DNA of 45,870 bases from JAJZXY01 sp046706185 (GCA_046706185.1 JBJKPR010000048.1:1-45870), one strand, 5' to 3'. Shown: positions 1-6,928, counted from the first letter of the stretch. Notes: generated by a model from the sequence alone, not told the origin. Program-made: numbers and translations.

Positions 1-81
1 GAGGCAAAGGCAATGTGTTTCTCGTCCAACCTCCACTCCTGTAGGTTCGCCTTGCATTGCTTTTTGGAGATGGGGAATAGG

Positions 82-1365
82 CTACGGGAGCAACCATTTC
101 CACAGCGGCACAAGACTGACCTTCTTACCGTCTAATCCAGCGCTACCCTCAAAATCCCATGTTACAACAAGAAGATTGTCACATCTCAAGTCCCTGGATG
201 CCGCCGCCAAGGCGTCAAGTTCCCTGCTGTTCACCGCTGCGAGGCTTGAGGCATAGGTAACCTGCACCAATTGATCTACGGTTCTGCCCTTTCTTATGAC
301 GAAGTCCACCTCTCTCCCTGAGTGATCTTTCCAATAAAACAACTCGAACGCGTTCTCATTCAGGCTTCTCTTAATGAGCTCTATTGCAACAATGTTCTCC
401 ATCAATCCGCCTTTGTTTTCAGTGGGTTCCAGACCAATCTCACGGATCAAGCCGTTGTCCACACAATAAGCCTTCTTGGGGGCGATTATCGTCTGCTTTA
501 GCTTGTACGAAAATCGCTCGACCTTGAAAAGCAGATATGCCTCTTCGAGGTATCTGACCCAGTTCGTAAGGGTGATCTGGTTTTTGACCCTCGTAATGCT
601 CCTAAGCGATGAGTATGTGAATTCCTTCGCACTGTTAGACACGAGAAATCTGGCAACCTGCCTCAACTCATCAATGTGTTTTATCCTATGCCTGATGACA
701 ACGTCTTTTGTTATCAAGTCATTATAGATGTTTCTTATGATCTGCCTATCCTGGGTGAAGCGTTCGGGAAACCCGCCACCGCGCATGTACTCTTCCATCA
801 GACTGATGACTTCCGCCCTATTGGCAGTGGAAAGGGCTTTCGGCATACTCCACCCCTTGTAGACTGTGAATTCATGGAAACTGAATGGGAAAAGCAGCAA
901 GTCCACATGTCTTCCTGTCAGCCTTGTGGAGAGTTCGCCGCTCAAGAGCTTGGAACTCGAGCCCGTGACGATAACCTTCTTTGTGTCCCTCAGCCTGCTT
1001 ACAAATGGTTCCCATCCAGGTACCAGCTGGATCTCATCCAATATGATATTTTGAACATCGGAGCCATAAAGCTCATAGAATATCTGGAGGATTGTGTTGA
1101 GATCCTCCTTTGACGCGCCCAGGAGCCTTTCGTCATCGAAATTCACATATCCGAACTTATGTCCCGAGAATAATTGCTCTGAAAGTGTGGATTTTCCAGA
1201 ACGCCTTACACCAAGTATTACAAAGGCAGTCGGATGCTTCAGCTTGAAACGCTTCCCAGCGTCGCGTGGAATAATCTTCTTGCTCTTCAGCCTCTCTTCG
1301 ACGTTCACTCTCTGGTCAACAATCACGAGCCTAAGTGCTTCCTTATCCACATCATACCATACCAT
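82..1365 (-). CDS. AAA ATPase with C-terminal DUF4143 (nuclease-like) domain
   Basis: A 427-aa protein of the archaeal/bacterial 'ATP-binding protein, AAA_14 + DUF4143' family. The Walker A motif GVRRSGKST lies at residues 52-60 and the Walker B motif IILDEIQ at about 107-113. The C-terminal third has the DUF4143 pattern with a PD-(D/E)XK-like core: a Glu in ENIVAIEL, then SGREVDFVI, then QVTY near residue 370. These proteins are common in Thermoplasmata and often sit in mobile or defence-rich regions; their biochemical role is not established. The gene stands alone, and the start ATG lies inside a CATGCATG palindrome. AT-rich TATA-like stretches lie about 30-45 bp upstream. An inverted copy of the tRNA-Ala 3' end lies about 105 bp upstream at 1471-1487. 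Family call firm, function unknown. Confidence 0.88.
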   Translation of the reverse strand: MVWYDVDKEALRLVIVDQRVNVEERLKSKKIIPRDAGKRFKLKHPTAFVILGVRRSGKSTLSEQLFSGHKFGYVNFDDERLLGASKEDLNTILQIFYELYGSDVQNIILDEIQLVPGWEPFVSRLRDTKKVIVTGSSSKLLSGELSTRLTGRHVDLLLFPFSFHEFTVYKGWSMPKALSTANRAEVISLMEEYMRGGGFPERFTQDRQIIRNIYNDLITKDVVIRHRIKHIDELRQVARFLVSNSAKEFTYSSLRSITRVKNQITLTNWVRYLEEAYLLFKVERFSYKLKQTIIAPKKAYCVDNGLIREIGLEPTENKGGLMENIVAIELIKRSLNENAFELFYWKDHSGREVDFVIRKGRTVDQLVQVTYASSLAAVNSRELDALAAASRDLRCDNLLVVTWDFEGSAGLDGKKVSLVPLWKWLLP

Positions 1366-1470
1366 GCATGATTACTTAATTGTTTCTCATCATACTATAT
1401 GACTTTAAAAAATAATTCAGAAAAAAAATGTCCAGCCGGAAGAGCAGAAACCAGTCGATAGCTTCATGCG

Positions 1471-1487
1471 CAAATCAGCCCGGTCCA
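1471..1487 (+). repeat. tRNA-Ala 3'-end fragment R1 (inverted copy)
   Basis: Plus-strand CAAATCAGCCCGGTCCA. The 3' end of the intact tRNA-Ala gene at 5314-5386 reads CAAATCCCGCCCGGTCCA, so R1 differs only by CC replaced by A. It is the only copy reading rightwards. The neighbouring gene (start at 1365) is also the only island gene reading leftwards, so repeat and gene keep the same relative orientation as in the other modules. The match is short and would be weak evidence on its own; the set of copies gives it weight. Confidence 0.5.
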
Positions 1488-1634
1488 AAGGATGTCGACC
1501 CAGCGCTTTAACATTGATTGGCGAAATCCCGTTCACGAACAAGTATCGACACAGCCGCACTAAACAGGCAGGTCAATGCATTTAGGATGTATTGCAATGA
1601 GGCACGAGCATTCTGATAAGGAGTGATATATTAA

Positions 1635-1685
1635 GCGAGTCAAGTAAACCGGGCGGGATTCGAACAGAGCCACTCGCGAGTCAAG
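1635..1685. repeat. 10-bp direct repeat flanking tRNA fragment R2
   Basis: GCGAGTCAAG occurs at 1635-1644 and again, identical, at 1676-1685. The two copies bracket the tRNA-like fragment at 1646-1665. A target-site-type duplication or recombinase arm site would look like this, but chance or a regulatory role is not excluded. Confidence 0.5.
1646..1665 (-). repeat. tRNA 3'-end fragment R2 (T-arm plus acceptor strand)
   Basis: On the minus strand this reads GTTCGAATCCCGCCCGGTTT, identical at 17 of 20 positions to the T-loop/acceptor end of the tRNA-Ala gene at 5314-5386. No D-arm or anticodon arm precedes it, so it is not a functional tRNA. It lies just before the promoter of the AbiE-like pair. 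It could instead derive from a different tRNA, since this stretch is well conserved among tRNAs. Confidence 0.55.
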
Positions 1686-1702
1686 GAAATGCACAAATAT
1701 CT

Positions 1703-1721
1703 AGTTACCCATAAGGTAACT
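1703..1721 (+). promoter_or_regulatory. inverted-repeat operator of the AbiE-like pair
   Basis: AGTTACC-CATAA-GGTAACT is a perfect 7-bp inverted repeat with a 5-nt spacer, ending one base before the preferred ATG at 1722. An AT-rich TATA-like stretch, AAATATCT (1695-1702), lies just upstream. AbiEi-type antitoxins are known to autorepress by binding inverted repeats at their own promoter, so this is the likely operator. The half-site GTTACC/GGTAAC recurs at the RHH/RelE module (4778-4792). Confidence 0.6.
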
Positions 1722-2324
1722 ATGACGAACGAGATACCACAGTACGGATTGAAGGCGTACGCGTTATTCTTCACTAGGCACGGGACAGAGGAACAGTTCG
1801 GGCAGATGGACCTGGATTGGATAGTCGGACAGAGTATGAAGAAGAAGATTTTCTCCTTATTGTTGAGGGCCGGCTGGATACAGAAGATATCGCGCAATTC
1901 TTATGTGTGCGTCAGTCCTGAAAAGGCGGTCAGGGGCTTATTGGACTTTAAAGTTCCTGGCACGATGAAGACCGCAGAGAAACCTTATGCCTTTACTGGA
2001 TCGTCAGCCATTGAGATCTGGAGCGATTTTTCATATGTGCAGAGGGGAATAGAGAAGTCCCCCTACTTCGTGAATGTCTTAAGGAAGGATTTGAATTACT
2101 GGAAGTCATTTTTCAGCAAGAATGATATAACGTTCTACATCGACCACGGCGCCACAATAGGTGAGTATGTGATTATAAAGCCGGTAAGCCGCTTGAAATC
2201 CGTGCAGAAAGATGGCTTCAACGTTGTAAGCTTGTCCAAAGCCCAGAGGATGGCCAAATCCAACGAGGTCTACTGCTATGCGAATGATTACATGAGGCGG
2301 AAGAATGGAAATGCTTCAGATTAG
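1722..2324 (+). CDS. AbiEi-like antitoxin / winged-helix regulator
   Basis: A 200-aa protein from the preferred ATG at 1722. The frame is open from 1689, but the TATA-like element and the operator place transcription start close to 1722. The N-terminal part looks like a winged helix (about residues 35-65), followed by a basic C-terminal region. It overlaps the next gene, a nucleotidyltransferase-fold protein, by 20 nt. This order (DNA-binding antitoxin, then nucleotidyltransferase toxin) is that of AbiE type IV toxin-antitoxin systems. Assignment rests mainly on this context and weak sequence resemblance; no family is certain from reading alone. Confidence 0.65.
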   Translation: MTNEIPQYGLKAYALFFTRHGTEEQFGQMDLDWIVGQSMKKKIFSLLLRAGWIQKISRNSYVCVSPEKAVRGLLDFKVPGTMKTAEKPYAFTGSSAIEIWSDFSYVQRGIEKSPYFVNVLRKDLNYWKSFFSKNDITFYIDHGATIGEYVIIKPVSRLKSVQKDGFNVVSLSKAQRMAKSNEVYCYANDYMRRKNGNASD

Positions 2325-2985
2325 GGAAAAAGAGGTCTTCGAAACGCTCAAAAAGCTAAATGGTCTGGAATTTGTCGTTATAGGAGGATATGCAGTGAAC
2401 GCATATACCCTGCCCAGGTTCTCGGTCGACTGCGACATAGTCATCATGGATAAGACGGAATTGGCTAAAGGGGAAACGGCCCTGATGGGTTTTGGATACT
2501 ACAGGAAGACATCGAATGCCGAAACTGACTCTATAGACTTCGCGAGATACGAGAAGAAGATCTCAGGTTCCTTCGGGGTAAGTTTCGATATTCTGGTAAA
2601 CGATATCTCTGACAGGCAAACGAATGTAAGGATACCTGCTGGTTGGGTTTTCAAGAATTCCGAAATACATTTGCTGAAGGGTAAAACCATCACCGAAGAC
2701 CTGAAAGTCAGAATAATCAATCTTGACGCACTGTTCGTAATCAAGATGATTAGCTGCAGGCCTACTGACATGAGGGATTTATTCATGATGGCACCGATGG
2801 CAAAGGATGGAAAATGGATCAAGGCAGAGGTGGAATCCAAGTGTGACTTCAAGGAAAGGTTCAACAGGTTGAGAAGCAAGATAAGTTCAAAGGAATTCAG
2901 AAACGGGTTGCAAGGAGTTTACGGACTTGTTGATGAAAGTACTTATGTTAGGAATGTCAACGCAGTTGTTTCATTGGCAGATTAG
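2305..2985 (+). CDS. AbiEii-like nucleotidyltransferase toxin
   Basis: A 226-aa protein of the DNA polymerase beta-like nucleotidyltransferase superfamily. The motif GGYAVNAY (27-34) is followed by R38, S40 and the catalytic pair D42/D44. This matches AbiEii and related toxins, some of which are known to modify tRNA 3' ends. The start at 2305 lies inside the upstream regulator gene, which implies coupled translation. The likely role is the toxin of a type IV toxin-antitoxin or abortive infection pair. Next to it lie several fragments of a tRNA 3' end, an intriguing coincidence with the known tRNA-targeting of relatives, but nothing here shows a link. Confidence 0.75.
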   Translation: MEMLQIREKEVFETLKKLNGLEFVVIGGYAVNAYTLPRFSVDCDIVIMDKTELAKGETALMGFGYYRKTSNAETDSIDFARYEKKISGSFGVSFDILVNDISDRQTNVRIPAGWVFKNSEIHLLKGKTITEDLKVRIINLDALFVIKMISCRPTDMRDLFMMAPMAKDGKWIKAEVESKCDFKERFNRLRSKISSKEFRNGLQGVYGLVDESTYVRNVNAVVSLAD

Positions 2986-2991
2986 GCAGCA

Positions 2992-3093
2992 TGGATCGGG
3001 CTGGATTTGCACTAACAATCAGCAGTGAGCATGAGTCATATTGGCGTTGGCGCAAGCCACTCTCCATCTATGGTGACTGTACTTCACAGGCAA
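2992..3093 (-). repeat. extended tRNA-3'-end repeat R3 (about 100 bp)
   Basis: The first 18 bases (2992-3009) read on the minus strand CAAATCCAGCCCGATCCA, 16 of 18 identical to the tRNA-Ala 3' end. The following ~80 bp align with the same region after R4 (4643-4743). Shared blocks include GGATTTGCACTAACAA, GCGTTG-CGCA, CATCT and CTTCACA-GC, at roughly 70-75% identity with small gaps. The rest does not fold as a tRNA: no matching 5' acceptor strand is present. It lies 6 bp after the AbiEii-like stop codon and before the promoter of the DUF234 ATPase. Confidence 0.65.
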
Positions 3094-3130
3094 CAAAGTA
3101 GTAGGAAAGTGTTTAAATTGGTTGAGTATA

Positions 3131-3143
3131 AAGTATAATACTT
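3131..3143 (+). promoter_or_regulatory. palindrome abutting the start of the DUF234 ATPase
   Basis: AAGTATAATACTT is a perfect 6-bp inverted repeat around one central base and directly abuts the ATG at 3144. A TATA-like stretch, GTTTAAATT, lies at about 3111-3119, 25-33 bp upstream of the ATG, so the message is probably leaderless. The palindrome would then cover the transcription start and could act as an operator. Confidence 0.5.
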
Positions 3144-4586
3144 ATGTCTCAACGAATTTTCGCAGACAGGAAGGACGAACTCACCTTATTGAAGAAAGAC
3201 TATGCTGAAAAAGGCAAGCGCCTCTTTGTAATCTACGGACGAAGACGGGTTGGCAAAACGGAGTTGATACGCAGATTCACTGATGGGAAAGGACTTTACT
3301 TTCTTGCCACAAATGAGGGCGACAGGGAGAACATAAGGAGCTTCCAGGAAATAATGGCCACCTTTCTCAGGGACCCGGGAATACGCGGCGGACTGTACTC
3401 CGACTGGTTCTCCTTCTTTTCAATGCTGTCCGCCAACAAAACCTTCCAGGAAAGATGCACAAAGTCGAAGTTAGTCATAGCATTTGATGAATTTCCGTAC
3501 CTGATAGATGCAAACAAATCTATCCCGTCGGTTTTTCAGAAAATATACGATACATTCCCTGACGAGGCAGGGGTCATGTTGATTCTCTCAGGATCGTCAA
3601 TCGGCATGATGGAAAATGAGATACTCTCATATAGAAGCCCGCTGTACGGCAGGAGAACTGGGCAGCTGCGACTGAACCCTCTGAAGTTTCGTCATATTAA
3701 TGATATCATACCCTTTGGATTCGAGGATCTCTGCAGAACGTACTTCGTATTAGGTGGAGTACCGGATTACCTGTTGAAGTTCGACCAGAATCTCACTTTC
3801 TGGGACAACGTGTTTGAGAAAGTGCTTTCGAAGGGGGCTCCGCTCTATGAGGAAGCTGAATTCCTCCTCAGGACAGAGTTGCGGGAGCCAAGGAACTACA
3901 TGCTCATACTGAAATCAATAGCCAAAGGCAACAACTCGCTAGGCGAAATAAGTGACTATACCGGACTTGACAAGAGCATGGTATCCAAGTACATGGATGT
4001 GATGATGTCCCTTGAGCTCATTTCTCCTGAGATACCTTTTGGTGCGCCCGAGAAATTCAAAAGGAGGCTGTACCGTGTCACGGATCCTTATCTCAAATTC
4101 TGGTTAAGGTATGTCCTGCCCAACAGGAGTGAAATAGAGATGTCACGGTCTATTGATGTCCTTGAAAGAATAAAGGAAGATTTCGGCACGTTTTCAGGAG
4201 AACAGTTTGAGCAGTTGATGCGAGAGCTCATTATTGACGGCATCATCGGAAAACCTTTCGACAGGGCCTCAAGATGGTGGGGAAGAAATATGGCAAGAAG
4301 CCCTGGAAAAGACATGGAAGAGATCGATATTGTCGCTTATTCGGCAGAAAGGGATGAACTGTTATTTGCCGAATGCAAGTGGTCTAGCAAACGCACCAAT
4401 GTCGATATCATACCTAGGCTGAAAGAAAAGGCGCAAGCGGTTAGCAAGCAACACCCGAAGAGCGGGATTGCCTACGCAGTGTTCTCGAAATCCGGATTCT
4501 CGGGCAAAATAGGCGCGACAGACAAGGACACATTGCTCATGGATCTTGAGGACATAAGGAAGTCACTGGAAAGGATGAAGAAGTGA
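3144..4586 (+). CDS. AAA ATPase with C-terminal DUF234 (archaeal ATPase family)
   Basis: A 480-aa protein of the archaeal ATPase_2/DUF234 family. The Walker A motif GRRRVGKTE lies at 32-40 and Walker B LVIAFDEFPYL at 110-120. The SGSS sensor-like segment follows near 150 and a winged-helix-like segment spans about 255-300. The C-terminal DUF234 part contains EEIDIVAY and ELLFAECKW (about 392-415), a PD-(D/E)XK nuclease-like pattern. Family members are abundant in archaeal mobile or defence neighbourhoods, with no settled function. The gene is alone in its module, between tRNA-end repeats R3 and R4. Confidence 0.88.
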   Translation: MSQRIFADRKDELTLLKKDYAEKGKRLFVIYGRRRVGKTELIRRFTDGKGLYFLATNEGDRENIRSFQEIMATFLRDPGIRGGLYSDWFSFFSMLSANKTFQERCTKSKLVIAFDEFPYLIDANKSIPSVFQKIYDTFPDEAGVMLILSGSSIGMMENEILSYRSPLYGRRTGQLRLNPLKFRHINDIIPFGFEDLCRTYFVLGGVPDYLLKFDQNLTFWDNVFEKVLSKGAPLYEEAEFLLRTELREPRNYMLILKSIAKGNNSLGEISDYTGLDKSMVSKYMDVMMSLELISPEIPFGAPEKFKRRLYRVTDPYLKFWLRYVLPNRSEIEMSRSIDVLERIKEDFGTFSGEQFEQLMRELIIDGIIGKPFDRASRWWGRNMARSPGKDMEEIDIVAYSAERDELLFAECKWSSKRTNVDIIPRLKEKAQAVSKQHPKSGIAYAVFSKSGFSGKIGATDKDTLLMDLEDIRKSLERMKK

Positions 4587-4642
4587 CAGTATGAACATTC
4601 TGGACGGGTGCCAGACCTCGACCGTCTGTCAAACTTGAAAAG

Positions 4643-4743
4643 TGGACCGGGTGGGATTTGCACTAACAACCAGGGGCCGATAGAGTGATATGAGCGTTGA
4701 CGCAGGGCTCCCTGCATCTGGGAGGACTTTGCTTCACAAGCAT
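4643..4743 (-). repeat. extended tRNA-3'-end repeat R4 (about 100 bp)
   Basis: The first 18 bases (4643-4660) read on the minus strand CAAATCCCACCCGGTCCA, 17 of 18 identical to the tRNA-Ala 3' end, the closest copy to the intact gene. The next ~80 bp are homologous to R3. A CTCCC/GGGAG stem with a 7-nt loop can be drawn near 4707-4723 on the minus strand, but no acceptor partner exists and U33 is absent, so a functional tRNA is unlikely. It precedes the promoter of the RHH/RelE pair. Confidence 0.7.
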
Positions 4744-4769
4744 CCTACAAGACTTTTAATAACTATTGC

Positions 4770-4792
4770 TACCTATTGTTACCTATGGTAAC
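4770..4792 (+). promoter_or_regulatory. operator of the RHH/RelE toxin-antitoxin pair
   Basis: GTTACC-TAT-GGTAAC (4778-4792) is a perfect 6-bp inverted repeat covering the ATG at 4785. In addition TACCTAT occurs twice, at 4770 and 4780, exactly 10 bp apart. Ribbon-helix-helix antitoxins typically bind half-sites one helical turn apart. A TATA-like TTTTAATAA lies at about 4754-4762, 23-31 bp before the ATG, so the site would sit on the transcription and translation start. Confidence 0.6.
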
Positions 4793-5045
4793 TACGGTTC
4801 AGATTGACAATAAGCTCAAAGAGAGACTGAATCGCCTGAAGATACACCCAAGAGAATCTTACAACGATTTGATTTCCAGATTGATAGATTCATATTCCCC
4901 CGATGTGGCCAGCAGGGAATCACTGATTGAAACTCTCGAAATTCTTTCTGACCCGGAAATGATGGGGGGAATTGCTCGGGGGCTCGAAGACATAAAAGCA
5001 GGAAGAATAAAGACTCTCGGCAAAATCAGCAGGGAGCTTGACTAG
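4785..5045 (+). CDS. ribbon-helix-helix antitoxin (RelB/VapB-like)
   Basis: An 86-aa protein. The N-terminal ribbon-helix-helix is clear: a beta-strand TTVQIDNKL followed by two helices (about residues 8-38). The C-terminal part, around SDPEMMGGIARGLEDI, is the toxin-neutralising tail seen in RelB-like antitoxins. The frame is open from a TTG at 4776, but the TATA spacing and the RHH start favour the ATG at 4785. It is followed 2 nt later by the toxin gene. It probably autorepresses through the operator at 4770-4792. Confidence 0.85.
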   Translation: MVTTVQIDNKLKERLNRLKIHPRESYNDLISRLIDSYSPDVASRESLIETLEILSDPEMMGGIARGLEDIKAGRIKTLGKISRELD

Positions 5046-5047
5046 TA

Positions 5048-5299
5048 TTGTCTTTTGAGATCGTCCTCACCGCTGAATCAGAGGAGTTTATAAGGAAATG
5101 CGACAAAGCAATAAGAAGAAGGATAATCAAATCTCTTCGCAAGCTTGAAGATGAGCCTGAGAGCGGGAAACCTCTGACTTCAATACTCACCGGGCTTTGG
5201 AGTCTGAGATTAGGGGACTACAGGGCAATATATCAGATAAAGAACAATGAGTCAATAGTCGTCGTAATTAGGATTGGACACAGGAAGAACGTTTATTGA
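5048..5299 (+). CDS. RelE/ParE-family toxin
   Basis: An 83-aa basic protein with the RelE/ParE fold pattern: a helical pair around AIRRRIIKSLRKLE, then GLWSLRLGDYRAIYQI and the C-terminal VVVIRIGHRKNVY. The R-x-G-D-Y-R-x-I-Y core and terminal GHR-x-x-x-Y are typical of archaeal RelE ribosome-dependent mRNA interferases. The start is a TTG at 5048, 2 nt after the antitoxin stop. The stop codon lies 15 bp from the 3' end of the tRNA-Ala gene, which reads in the opposite direction. Confidence 0.88.
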   Translation: MSFEIVLTAESEEFIRKCDKAIRRRIIKSLRKLEDEPESGKPLTSILTGLWSLRLGDYRAIYQIKNNESIVVVIRIGHRKNVY

Positions 5300-5313
5300 T
5301 AATCTGGTTAAAA

Positions 5314-5386
5314 TGGACCGGGCGGGATTTGAACCCGTGGCCTCTACCATGCCAAGGTAGCGATCTTCCAACTGATCTACCGGCCC
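5314..5386 (-). tRNA. tRNA-Ala (anticodon GGC)
   Basis: A 73-nt gene on the minus strand. The acceptor stem GGGCCGG/CCGGTCC carries the G3-U70 pair that is the universal alanine identity element. The anticodon stem CTACC/GGTAG closes the loop TTGGCAT with anticodon GGC. The T-loop is TTCAAAT, with one A-C mismatch at the base of the T-stem. The discriminator is A, CCA is not encoded, and TTTT follows directly. A TATA-like GGTTTATGC lies about 35 bp upstream. Its 3' end is the source of the fragments R1-R4 in the island to its left. Confidence 0.95.
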
Positions 5387-5434
5387 ATGCTGATCCAGTG
5401 CTAATGCATTCAGAGCATAAACCTTACTGTGCTA

Positions 5435-6928
5435 CTAGGAGTCGATTCGGCTTGAAGCGGACTCTTTTATTCCTGCTTCCTGAAAGCTTTCGAGACTTCT
5501 CTGGAAGCGCATTCTCTCACCCGGGACTCTCGTCGGGTACTCAGCCGTGAGGCAGCCGAGACACAGGTCAGACTGCCTGGAACCTATCGCTTTCACGAGC
5601 CCCTCGATGCTTATGTAGCCCAGACTGTCTGCAGTTATCGCGTTTGCAATGTCGTCCTCGCTCCTGCCAGTGGCGATGAACTGGTTTCTTGTCTTCATGT
5701 CAATGCCGTAGTAGCATGGCGCTATGATCCTTGGACAGCCGATGCGCACGTGCACCTCAGAGGCACCTGCCTCCCTTACCATCTGGACAATCTTGAGCAT
5801 CGTTGTGCCGCGCACAATGCTGTCATCGATGATTACGACGCGTTTGCCCTGAATGACCGACTTGATTGGATTGAGCTTCATTCTTACGGATGCCTCCCTG
5901 GCATCCTGGTCCGGCAGAATGAAGGTCCTTTCGACAAACCTGTTCTTCATGAGCCCTTCGGAAAGCGGTATGCCGGAGACCTCGCAGAAACCGATTGCAT
6001 GCGTCCTCCCTGAGTCGGGAACAGGTATCACCACATCTGCATCGACAGGCCGCTCCCTGGCAAGCATTCTGCCCACCTCCACCCTCACATCGAAGACAGA
6101 CTTGCCGTCTATGATGCTGTCTGGTCTTGCGAAGTAGACGTACTCGAACATGCAGTTCGCCTTTTCTCCCGTAGACTGAGCAGGATACGAAATGTAGTCA
6201 TCCGCAGTCAGCTCCACTATCTCCCCGGGCAGGACATCTCTGACAAGCTTGCCGCCAAGCATGTCGAAAACAACGCTCTCGCTTGCCACCGCATAACCAC
6301 CTGGGATTTTGCCGAGTGCAAGCGGTCTGATACCTAGCGGGTCGCGGATGCCGAACACCTTTGACCCTATCATGAGTGTAAACGCATATCCGCCCTCTAT
6401 CTGCTTGAGCGCGTTCCTGACAGCCTTCACCGGGTCGATAAGATCCTTCAGCTCATTGACTATCATTCGTATTACAAGTTCGGTGTCGGTGGTTGAGAAG
6501 AATGCCCAGCCTTCGTCCTCCAGCCTTTCCCTCAGCCTTTCGGAGTTTACAATGTCACCGTTGTGCGCGAGCGCCACATCGCCCACGCCTGAGCTCAGGA
6601 CAAGCGGCTGAACATTCTCAAGCATGTCATCGCCGGTTGTCGGATATCGAACGTGCCCGATGCCAGATCTGCCGGAGAGCGATGAGAGGTTTTCCCCGTT
6701 GAATATCTCATGGGCAAGGCCCAGACCCCTTACAGCCTTTATTGTCTCCTGGTCAGAACTGACAGCTATGCCGGCGCTGTTCTGCCCCCGGTGCTGGAGT
6801 ATTCTCAGACTTCCGTAGAGATATGATGCAACGTCCCTTTCAGAAGAAATGCCGACAACGCCGCACTTGTGTTCGGCCTTGTCGGTGAACGTTTCGCTCA
6901 CCTGCCTAATGGGCTTTCGCCCAGCCAT
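5435..6928 (-). CDS. purF: amidophosphoribosyltransferase
   Basis: Catalyses the first step of purine synthesis: PRPP plus glutamine gives 5-phosphoribosylamine. The N-terminal Ntn glutaminase begins at CGVVGI and includes the RGQNSAGIA and GHVRYPT motifs. The C-terminal phosphoribosyltransferase has the PRPP loop VIIDDSIVRGTT (about residue 365). Cysteines in IGCPR and CLGC near the end fit the [4Fe-4S]-binding type. The start is uncertain: ATG 6928 lies in the end of the eL37 gene, and the residues it adds are an out-of-frame reading of eL37 codons. GTG 6901, 4 nt after the eL37 stop, would leave a short 11-residue propeptide before Cys and is quite possible. The gene probably belongs to the LSm-eL37 transcript. 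Confidence 0.96.
   Translation of the reverse strand: MAGRKPIRQVSETFTDKAEHKCGVVGISSERDVASYLYGSLRILQHRGQNSAGIAVSSDQETIKAVRGLGLAHEIFNGENLSSLSGRSGIGHVRYPTTGDDMLENVQPLVLSSGVGDVALAHNGDIVNSERLRERLEDEGWAFFSTTDTELVIRMIVNELKDLIDPVKAVRNALKQIEGGYAFTLMIGSKVFGIRDPLGIRPLALGKIPGGYAVASESVVFDMLGGKLVRDVLPGEIVELTADDYISYPAQSTGEKANCMFEYVYFARPDSIIDGKSVFDVRVEVGRMLARERPVDADVVIPVPDSGRTHAIGFCEVSGIPLSEGLMKNRFVERTFILPDQDAREASVRMKLNPIKSVIQGKRVVIIDDSIVRGTTMLKIVQMVREAGASEVHVRIGCPRIIAPCYYGIDMKTRNQFIATGRSEDDIANAITADSLGYISIEGLVKAIGSRQSDLCLGCLTAEYPTRVPGERMRFQRSLESFQEAGIKESASSRIDS

Larger units (their letters stand above)
1366..1721. other. intergenic region between divergent accessory modules
   Basis: About 355 bp with no supportable gene. 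It carries promoter-like AT-rich DNA for the minus-strand ATPase (about 1390-1415), two tRNA-3'-end-like fragments in opposite orientations (1471-1487 and 1646-1665), a 10-bp direct repeat around the second fragment, and the promoter and operator of the AbiE-like pair. I see nothing definable between 1490 and 1620. Confidence 0.6.

Noticed and set aside
2992..4743. R3 and R4 as functional tRNA genes or tRNAs with long introns
   Set aside because: Only the 3' T-loop/acceptor strand matches. No complementary 5' acceptor strand, no D-arm, T-stem does not pair (GTTAG against CCCAC), and the one anticodon-like hairpin in R4 lacks U33.
1..5313. CRISPR array or complete integrative plasmid/virus in the island
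   Set aside because: The repeats are few, degenerate and unevenly spaced with genes between them, and no integrase, replication or structural gene is present in the window.
5296..5550. 84-aa plus-strand frame across tRNA-Ala
   Set aside because: Overlaps the tRNA gene and the end of purF; its sequence is simply the antisense of both.
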